A stretch of DNA of 5,220 nucleotides from an uncultured Mycoplasma sp. (lineage in GTDB: Bacteria; Bacillota_I; Bacilli_A; Mycoplasmatales; Mycoplasmoidaceae). Location: the NCBI GenBank assembly GCA_947177535.1, contig CAMWUV010000054.1, forward strand, positions 1 through 5,220, written 5' to 3'. Below are positions 1-5,220 of the stretch, one piece after another (positions within the stretch are counted from its first letter, which is position 1; each line of letters begins with the position of its first letter). The notes beneath the pieces are model-generated. The model ran no database searches. It worked only from the letters and a program-made list of their open reading frames with translations, and was not told the origin of the DNA. A program made the position numbers and the translations under genes.

Positions 1-484
1 ATTTTTTTATTTTCTTTTTTTCTCTTGAAAAATATAATGATGCTAATGATCCTAAACCAAAAACAAATAAAACAATTCCAAGAGCAAAACCATAAATTCT
101 AGGTTCAACTTGAGTGGTTTTAGAAATAAAACTTTTTGAAGGTTCAATATAACTCTCATTAAAAGAATTAAATTCAGTTTGATTATTTTCAAAAACTTTT
201 TTAGCATTTGCTTCTAAGTTATTTAAATATGAAGTTGATGAAGTTACATAAGAAGAATATCCATTATTTGTAAAAGAAAATAAAAAATCGTTAAAAGATT
301 TAGTTTCTTTATAATCTATTTCTAAACTTCCTTGTTCATAATAATGATAAGTTTTTTCAATATTAATGTAATTTAAATAATGACTTGTTTCTTCAGCAAA
401 GGCTGCTAATCCTCCAATTGTACATATCCCTATTACTGAATAACAAATAATCTTAATATTTTTTAAACTAATTTTGTTTTTCAT
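1..484 (-). CDS. Hypothetical protein with two membrane segments (3' end cut by window edge)
   Basis: I do not recognise this protein. The frame is open for 161 codons from an ATG at 484 to the window edge. After a short basic N-terminus, residues 12-30 are hydrophobic and end in Ala-Phe-Ala followed by Glu-Glu, which could be an uncleaved anchor or a signal peptide with an AxA site. Residues 31-128 are polar, rich in Ser, Asn, Thr, Tyr and Phe, and contain no cysteine. Residues 130-152 form a second hydrophobic segment rich in Gly, Leu and Phe, followed by a run of basic residues (Arg-Glu-Lys-Lys-Lys-Ile-Lys-Lys) that meets the window edge, so the true C-terminus is probably close. By the positive-inside rule, the middle part should lie outside the cell. 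The gene is divergent from mscL. No strong Shine-Dalgarno precedes the ATG. There is no lipobox: neither Cys14 nor Cys21 has the right preceding residues. Reality of the gene is likely; function is unknown. Confidence 0.75.
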   Translation of the reverse strand, partial: MKNKISLKNIKIICYSVIGICTIGGLAAFAEETSHYLNYINIEKTYHYYEQGSLEIDYKETKSFNDFLFSFTNNGYSSYVTSSTSYLNNLEANAKKVFENNQTEFNSFNESYIEPSKSFISKTTQVEPRIYGFALGIVLFVFGLGSLASLYFSREKKKIKK

Positions 485-678
485 ATTTAGATAACCAATA
501 TATAACAATGATATTACTATTTAATTATTATTTAGTAACTAGTTTCTAAAATAACTTTTTATTAATTTTAAATACAAAAAGTTGTATGTATTTTTATTTC
601 AAATTTTTATTTTTATTTGTAGTAAAAAGATAAAATTAATAAAGTATTTATTTTTTCATGTTTTAGAAAGGGATTAAT
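485..678. other. Divergent intergenic region between the left-edge gene and mscL
   Basis: These 194 bases separate two divergent starts and should hold both promoters. The region is almost entirely A and T. On the minus strand, TAATAT (511-516) with TTACTA about 16 bases upstream is a weak promoter candidate for the left gene. A 6-base inverted repeat, ATACAA and TTGTAT with a 4-base gap, lies at 572-587. I see no small gene or RNA here. Confidence 0.5.
617..645 (+). promoter_or_regulatory. Candidate mscL promoter
   Basis: TTGTAG at 617-622 and TAAAGT at 640-645 are separated by 17 bases. They match a sigma-70-type promoter at three of six and four of six positions. Transcription would start near 652, about 27 bases before the ATG and just ahead of the ribosome binding site. 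In DNA this AT-rich such matches arise easily by chance, so this is only a candidate. Confidence 0.25.
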
Positions 679-1344
679 ATGGAACAAGAAAATACAAAAG
701 CAGAAAAGTCATTATTGAAAAAAGTTAAAATAAAAAATCCTGTTAAATCTAAACTACTTCAAGACTTCAAAGCTTTTATTACTAAAGGAAATTTAATTGA
801 TTTAGCAGTTGCTGTTATTATTGGTGCAGCTTTTTCAGCAATAGTAACAAGTTTAGTAAATGATATCATCATGCCTTTAATTAGTGCTGCTGTTGGAAAA
901 AGTTTAAGTGATTTAATTTGAGTTGCAAATGGAGTAGAACCATATTTAGAAGGTGGTGAGGTTAATCCTTCTGCAATTATATTAAGATATGGAAACTTTA
1001 TTCAAGTTGTAATTAATTTCTTTATTATTGCCATTATTTTATTTTTCATTGTAAAAGCATATATGTCTTTAATAAACTCTTATAAAAATAAGTATTGTGG
1101 TTATACAGCAGAAGAATATTTTAAATTTATTAAAGAAGGAAAGAAAAGAAAAGAAATAAAATTAATGGCTTTGCAAAGAGATGAAGAAAAGAAAGCAAAA
1201 GAAGAACTTGAAAAAACTGAAAAAGCAAAGGATTCAGTTGAAAATATTTTAAAAGATATTAGAAAAATATTGGAAAATCAAACACAACCAACTAAAAAGA
1301 ATTCTCCTTACAAATCTAAACTTGATGACATCATTAATAAATAA
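679..1344 (+). CDS. mscL: Large-conductance mechanosensitive channel MscL
   Basis: MscL is a homopentameric plasma-membrane channel that opens under membrane tension to release solutes during hypo-osmotic shock. The gene encodes 221 residues if the TGA at 919-921 is read as Trp81; homology runs straight through it. Residues 30-68 carry the family signature: Lys-Gly-Asn-Leu-Ile-Asp-Leu-Ala-Val at 36-44, then TM1 with Ile-Ile-Gly-Ala-Ala-Phe, ending in Asp-Ile-Ile-Met-Pro at 62-66. Residues 82-104 are the periplasmic-type loop, and TM2 spans about 107-126. The E. coli protein has 136 residues. The extra length here is a basic N-terminus of about 28 residues and a Lys/Glu-rich predicted helix at about 135-185. 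The tail (about 188-202, Val-Glu-Asn-Ile-Leu-Lys-Asp-Ile-Arg) resembles the usual C-terminal bundle helix. Start choice: AGAAAGGG lies 6 bases before the ATG. The gene stands alone, with its own terminator directly after the stop. Confidence 0.96.
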
Positions 1345-1372
1345 AAAGTGCTAAATTAATAGCACTTTTTTT
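1343..1372. terminator. Bidirectional rho-independent terminator between mscL and recR
   Basis: A perfect 11-base-pair stem (1343-1353 with 1360-1370, core AGTGCTA and TAGCACT) encloses a 6-base loop, AATTAA. The plus strand continues into a run of seven T at 1366-1372. The A tract on the left arm gives a T tract for minus-strand transcripts. The hairpin begins inside the mscL stop codon and lies 6 bases beyond the recR stop, so one element can serve both convergent units. Confidence 0.9.
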
Positions 1373-1376
1373 ATTA

Positions 1377-1979
1377 TTAAATTTTTTTCTTATTTTCTAT
1401 TGATTGCTTTAAAGACTCTCAATCAATATATTCAATTGAAGCATTCATTGGAATTCCCATTGCAAGCCGATAAAGCTCAATATTATATTTTTTTTCTTTG
1501 ATAAAATTTTTTAAATAAGAACTTGTAAGTTCTCCATTAATTGTCATATTAGTACAAATTAAAATTTCTTTAATATGAAATTTATTAATCATTGCTTCCA
1601 ATTTTTCAAAATTAATTTTTTTAGCTGAATTTAAATCTTTATGATTAATTTCACTATTTAAAACAAAATATAATCCAGAAAAACTATTAGATTGTTCTAT
1701 TTTTTCTAAATCTTCTAAATAAGAAACAATACATAATTTTTTAGTGTCTCTAGAATCACTATTACAAATTTCACAATATAAAGAATTAGAAGTTAAATTA
1801 TTGCAGTTTAAACAAAACTTAATATTAGATTTTAAAGATACTAATCTGTCTAAAAAAGTATTATAAAAATTTTCATCATTTTCCAAAAAAAAATAAGCAA
1901 TTTTATTAGCACTTTTGGTTGAAATAGACGGAAGACTTTTTAAAGCTTCAACAAAATATTCAAATTCTTTAGGTTTCAT
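1377..1979 (-). CDS. recR: Recombination mediator protein RecR
   Basis: RecR works with RecO (and RecF) to load RecA on gapped single-stranded DNA in recombinational repair. The product is 200 residues, the usual family length, if TGA at 1419-1421 is read as Trp187; stopping there would remove the conserved C-terminal end. Domains in order: helix-hairpin-helix at about 10-30 (Leu-Pro-Ser-Ile-Ser-Thr-Lys-Ser-Ala), four-cysteine zinc motif Cys56, Cys59, Cys69, Cys72, Toprim domain from about 80 to 175, and a C-terminal segment with Arg-Leu-Ala-Met-Gly-Ile-Pro (171-177) and Glu-Tyr-Ile-Asp (183-186). The Toprim part keeps Thr-Asn-Met-Thr and Gly-Glu-Leu-Thr (143-152), matching E. coli RecR. It lacks the usual Val-Glu near residue 86 and the Asp-Gly-Ile-Gly-Pro loop. 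The start is 2 bases after the ebfC stop and has no Shine-Dalgarno, so translation is probably coupled. It is the last gene of the cluster. Confidence 0.95.
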
Positions 1980-1981
1980 AT

Positions 1982-2266
1982 TTAAAATGGCATAGAGCCT
2001 TTTGTAATTTTTTCTTTTTCTTCAGTAACAGCACTTATTGCTTCATTAAGTGCTTCTGCTATCATTTCTTCTAACATTGTTTTATCATCTGGATCAATCA
2101 ATTCTTTGTTAATATCCATTTTAATAATTTCTAAATTACCTTTAATTTGAATAGTAATTGATTTTTGATAAACAAATTCAAATTCTTCAGCTTCAAATTC
2201 TTTTATTTTTTTTTCTAATTTATTTTGCATTGCTTTTGCTTGTTGCAGCATTTTTTGCATATTCAT
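1982..2266 (-). CDS. ebfC: YbaB/EbfC family nucleoid-associated DNA-binding protein
   Basis: This family forms small homodimers that bind DNA and are usually encoded between dnaX and recR; a nucleoid or repair-related role is proposed but not well defined. The product has 94 residues, slightly short for a family usually near 100-110. The N-terminus has the typical start, Met-Gln-Lys-Met-Leu-Gln-Gln-Ala-Lys, in a charged helix to about residue 28. A beta-rich core follows (about 30-52, including Ile-Gln-Ile-Lys-Gly-Asn). The C-terminal part carries Asp-Pro-Asp-Asp-Lys-Thr-Met-Leu-Glu-Glu at about 58-67 and a helix ending in Gly-Ser-Met-Pro-Phe. The family match is good and the position between dnaX and recR supports it. 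A clear AGGAG lies 6 bases before the ATG. The start is 3 bases after the dnaX stop. Confidence 0.94.
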   Translation of the reverse strand: MNMQKMLQQAKAMQNKLEKKIKEFEAEEFEFVYQKSITIQIKGNLEIIKMDINKELIDPDDKTMLEEMIAEALNEAISAVTEEKEKITKGSMPF

Positions 2267-2269
2267 AAT

Positions 2270-4633
2270 TTACTCCTCATCATCAATAATTAAGTCTTTT
2301 AATAAAGTTTCAGCTAATTCTTTAGCAGTTGGATTTACTTTAATTTTATTTTTTAAAAATTCTATATTAACATCTTTTACTTTTGTGTTATTTAATTTTT
2401 CATTTCGAATTTTATTACCTATTTCAATTGCTTGTTGTTTATTAACAGCAACTACATAATATATTTTATTTAAATGTTTTTTAATATATTCTAAAAATTC
2501 TAATGATTGATTAATGCTGTTTATATTTTCAATTGCTATATCATCTTCAGAAACAAAAACTATTCCATTTTCTGAAGCTACTAAAAGTTTATCCATATCT
2601 CTAATTAAAAAATCAAATTTATTGATTGGTGTAGATGACTTAATTTTTTGAAAAAAATCATTAACATTTATTTTGAATTTATTGTTTGAATTAACAGCTA
2701 TTTTTAAAAAAATATCATTTACTTCTTCATTAGTTAAAATTTTATAATCACTATTATTAATATCTGAACTTTTTTCTCTGTTTTCTTTTTTATTTTCTTT
2801 TTGAAAATTTAAAGATTGTTTTTCTTTGCTTATGGTATTGTTAATAGAATCTTTTTCACTGTTTATTTTTTCAAGATCATTTATAGATTCAGTTGGTTCA
2901 TCAATAACTTCTTCAATCTCATTGAAAGAAAATAAATTAAAGTTATCATTTTCTTTTTTTTTATTTTTTGATTTTTTGATTTTTTTATTCTCAAGGTGAT
3001 TTTCTTTCTCTTTTATTTTTATTTCACTAATATCAAAAATATTTTGTGATTCTTTAACTTTTTCGTTACCATTCTTTTTAGATTTTTTGTAAGATATATT
3101 AAATTCATCCCTAATATCTTCTTTATCTAAATTAAGATGTTTAACTTTAATAAATTCATTAACATAACTATCAACTATATTAATTTTTTTATCAGTTTTT
3201 TCTTCATTACTAACAACATTTTCAACTTTTAAATTATTGTTGGCAATTGAAACAGTTCTCATTCCAATTTCTGATAGTTTTACCTGTTTAAAATTAGATT
3301 CATCAAATTCATCTGTGATGGTTGGTTTTGAACTTGGTTCACTATCAAAAAAAGGAATTTCTTTGTTTTCAGATTTTTTTTCTTTTTTAACTGGTTTTTC
3401 TTCAATTAAATTACTTTTTTGCTCTTCTTTTAAGTGAGTATTATTAACTGAAATTATTTTTTTAAGAGTTGGTTTAACTGATTCAATGATTTCTTCTTTA
3501 GAAATTTCATTTTTATCAATATAACTACTATTAGTTAAATTAGCATCATAATCAAATTCAAAAAGTTTAGATGCTTCAAAACAACTTAGTTTAAAGAAAA
3601 ATTTTGGATTAGAAGAATATTTAATTTTTGATAAATTTTCTTGCCAAATTTCTAAACATTTAATAATAAATTTAGGTTGTAATTCTAAAAAATTAATTTT
3701 ATCAACTGGTAAAAATTTTAATAATTTTAAATTCTTAGTTCTTTCATAAATTAACTTATCATACAAAATATTAATTAAATCAATTGCAAGTTGATGAAAA
3801 TCAATCCCTTTAATTTCATAATCATCTATTTTTTTAATTACTTGTTCAACATTGCTATTTCAAACAAATTTCAATAAATTTAATTTTTCAGTAATGTCTA
3901 ATAACCCAAAAACATCATAAATATCTTTGATTTCAATATTTGAATTAGTATATGTATCTAACTGATCTAATAAAGAACAAGCATCTCTTAAAGAGCCATC
4001 TGATAATTCACTAATTTTGATTAAAGCAGAATCACTAATTTTTATTTCTTCTTTTTTTGCTATTTCCAATAAATACTTTTTTAATTCTTCGTTATTTAAT
4101 TTTAAAAAATTATATCTTTGACATCTAGAAATAATAGTTGGTGGTAATTTATGAGATTCAGTTGTAGCAAAAATAAAAACTAAATATTCAGGAGGCTCTT
4201 CAATTAATTTTAAAAAAGCATTCCATGCAGCATTAGAAAGCATATGGGCTTCATCAATAATATAAACTTTGTATTTTAAAATATTTGGTAAATACCCAAT
4301 TGTATCAATAATATTTCTAACTTCACCAACACCATTATTTGAAGCTGCATCTAATTCAATTACATCCACTGCTTTATTTTCATTAATTAACCTACAGTTT
4401 TCACATTTGTTGCAACAATCTCCATTCTTATTGTTTAAACAATTTAATGCTTTAGAAAAGATTTTAGCAATTGATGTTTTTCCAACACCTTTGGGACCAG
4501 AAAAAATGTAAGCATGAGTATGCTTATTATTTTTTATTGTATTTAATAATGTTGTAACTATGTAATTTTGCCCGACAATTTCGCTAAAACAAGTAGGGCG
4601 ATACTTACGATAAAATGCTATTTTTTGATTCAT
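2270..4633 (-). CDS. dnaX: DNA polymerase III subunit tau/gamma (clamp loader) DnaX
   Basis: DnaX is the ATPase core of the clamp loader, which places the beta sliding clamp on primed DNA at the replication fork. The 787-residue frame contains one TGA (3860-3862), read as Trp258. The N-terminus Tyr-Arg-Lys-Tyr-Arg-Pro (8-13) is the canonical family start. The AAA+ module shows Walker A at 46-54 (Gly-Pro-Lys-Gly-Val-Gly-Lys-Thr-Ser), zinc ligands Cys65, Cys74, Cys77, Cys80, Walker B Asp-Glu-Ala-His at 127-130, and Ser-Arg-Cys at 169-171. Domain III ends near 360. A linker rich in Lys, Glu, Asn and Ser runs to about 625, then a folded C-terminal domain of about 160 residues. The protein is longer than E. 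coli tau (643), mainly because of the linker. The linker holds a nine-A run that could yield a short gamma-like form. The gene heads the cluster with ebfC and recR. No Shine-Dalgarno is evident at its start. Confidence 0.97.
2273..2277 (-). promoter_or_regulatory. ebfC ribosome binding site inside the end of dnaX
   Basis: AGGAG on the minus strand lies 6 bases upstream of the ebfC ATG. It falls within the last two Glu codons of dnaX (GAG GAG, followed by TAA). Ribosomes finishing dnaX therefore terminate directly on the initiation region of ebfC, which favours coupled translation. Confidence 0.8.
2954..2962 (-). other. Nine-A run in dnaX: possible slippage/frameshift site
   Basis: The minus strand reads AAA AAA AAA in frame as Lys558-560, followed by GAA. 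One added A in the mRNA, or a -1 ribosomal slip, gives AGA AAA TGA and then TAA. That yields Lys-Lys-Lys-Arg-Lys-Trp and a stop, a protein of 563 residues holding domains I-III and most of the linker. Known dnaX genes make gamma by ribosomal frameshifting (E. coli) or transcriptional slippage on an A run (Thermus thermophilus). The run and the adjacent stop are seen; use of the site is inference. Confidence 0.4.
2963..2986. repeat. Three-copy 8-base tandem repeat in the dnaX linker
   Basis: On the plus strand the unit ATTTTTTG occurs at 2963-2970 and 2971-2978, with a third copy at 2979-2986 ending in T. It encodes part of the Lys/Ser/Asn linker. The unit is not a multiple of three, so loss or gain of one copy would shift the dnaX frame. 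It directly abuts the nine-A run. It may simply reflect extreme A/T bias in Lys codons. Confidence 0.55.
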
Positions 4634-4664
4634 ATAATAATTCTATTTTTTAATTAATAAAATA

Positions 4665-4670
4665 ATTATA
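4665..4670 (-). promoter_or_regulatory. Candidate -10 element of a dnaX operon promoter
   Basis: The minus strand has a perfect TATAAT whose last base is 31 bases upstream of the dnaX ATG, implying a leader of about 25 bases. No convincing -35 hexamer lies at the right distance, and there is no extended -10 TG. The element sits in a 67-base gap (4634-4700) after the stop of the upstream gene. I see no terminator hairpin in that gap, so read-through from upstream is also possible. Confidence 0.4.
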
Positions 4671-4700
4671 ATTTACAAAAAATTTATAAGTTGATAAGTT

Positions 4701-5220
4701 TTATTTGTTTGGACTTTTTGCAATAAATTGTCTAATTTGTATACTTTCAGGAATCAAAAGAACTGGAACATAAATAAAATCAATATTATTTTCAATTAAG
4801 TTGCCATTTTCATCAATATAATTAGGTTTTATTTTATGAATTTGTAAAAAAAGAATGTTTTTATATTCATTTTGTTTATTTCAATTACCATCACCTGGGT
4901 AAAATTTATCTTTACCAGAATTTGTGTTAGAACCCTGAAAAATTTGTTTTATTTCTCAATATTTTTCACTTCTTGGAGAACAACCTCTGTCCCTTGATTC
5001 ATTTCTTTTATCTATGTCATCCAAAAACACAATATTAACTTTAACACTTTTCAAATTACATTGCTTTTTTAACTCAATGAGCAAATCATATTTTATAAAA
5101 ATAGATAAAATATTTTTGTATTTTTCAAAAAAAGTATCTGAATCTAAAACTATCTTTTTATAAAAATATTTTTCACTAAATGTTAAATATTCTTTTGAAT
5201 TATTTAAATCAAAAATAACA
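4701..5220 (-). CDS. Hypothetical protein, C-terminal fragment (5' end beyond window)
   Basis: I do not recognise this family. An open frame enters at the right edge and runs 172 codons to TAA at 4701-4703. It contains two TGA codons (4956-4958 and 4881-4883), read as Trp88 and Trp113 of the fragment, each in an ordinary context (Lys-Tyr-Trp-Glu and Gly-Asn-Trp-Asn). No membrane segment or signal is visible. The first half is charged and probably helical, with a hydrophobic strand followed by Asp-Asp-Ile-Asp at about 61-70. A Gly/Asn/Asp-rich stretch (about 95-115, with Tyr-Pro-Gly-Asp-Gly-Asn) follows, then likely beta strands (Ile-Leu-Phe-Leu-Gln-Ile-His, and later Phe-Ile-Tyr-Val-Pro-Val-Leu-Leu-Ile-Pro). 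It looks like a soluble alpha/beta protein. Two cysteines (54 and 80) form no clear metal motif. It ends 67 bases before dnaX on the same strand and could share its transcript. Confidence 0.75.

Noticed and set aside
420..484. Lipoprotein signal in the left-edge gene
   Set aside because: Cys14 and Cys21 lie in the hydrophobic segment, but neither is preceded by a proper lipobox such as Leu-Ala-Gly or Ile-Ser-Ala.
1063..1344. A separate plus-strand gene starting at ATG 1063
   Set aside because: It is in frame with mscL and continues it after the TGA Trp codon at 919-921; the ATG is an internal Met near the end of TM2.
3237..3437. Plus-strand frame of 66 codons
   Set aside because: It lies fully antisense to the dnaX linker, where Lys/Glu-rich coding gives Phe/Ser-rich shadows; no ribosome binding site or family match.
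2270..3766. A separate 498-residue gene starting at TTG 3766
   Set aside because: It is the same frame as the upstream ATPase part of dnaX, joined through one TGA Trp codon at 3860-3862 with no true stop between.
4269..4511. Plus-strand frame of 80 codons
   Set aside because: It is antisense to the highly conserved DnaX ATPase domain and is explained by it.
4634..4700. Terminator between the right-edge gene and dnaX
   Set aside because: Short repeats such as ACTTAT occur, but they are direct rather than inverted, and no stable stem followed by a T run is present.

Overview
The window looks like part of the chromosome of a mollicute (Mycoplasma, Mesoplasma, Entomoplasma or Spiroplasma type). 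The DNA is very AT-rich, intergenic gaps are short, and TGA is read as tryptophan (genetic code 4). In-frame TGA codons lie inside mscL, recR, dnaX and the right-edge gene. Each sits within otherwise continuous homology or reading frame, so under the standard code the three recognisable genes would look split or truncated. The genus cannot be fixed from this sequence alone.

Layout from left to right. A partial minus-strand gene (1-484) encodes a small protein with a membrane segment at each end and is not recognised. A divergent intergenic region (485-678) follows. Next is mscL (679-1344, plus strand), a large-conductance mechanosensitive channel with an unusually long charged C-terminal part. 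A strong bidirectional hairpin terminator (1343-1372) separates it from a convergent minus-strand cluster. Read in its own direction (right to left), that cluster is dnaX (4633-2270), ebfC/ybaB (2266-1982) and recR (1979-1377), with gaps of 3 and 2 bases. Upstream of dnaX, on the same strand, is the C-terminal end of an unrecognised soluble protein (4701-5220).

The dnaX-ebfC-recR block is a classic bacterial replication and repair operon: clamp-loader subunit, nucleoid-associated DNA-binding protein and recombination mediator. The tight junctions, and a ribosome binding site for ebfC written into the last dnaX codons, indicate one transcript with coupled translation, ending at the shared terminator.

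The points most worth a second look are all within known families. There is a run of nine A residues in the dnaX linker, where a one-base slip would end translation three codons later and give a gamma-like short form. RecR has lost signature residues in its hairpin and Toprim motifs. DnaX has a very long Lys/Glu/Asn linker. MscL has an extended tail and an alanine at a pore position usually held by glycine. I found no RNA genes, mobile elements, CRISPR arrays or clearly new system.
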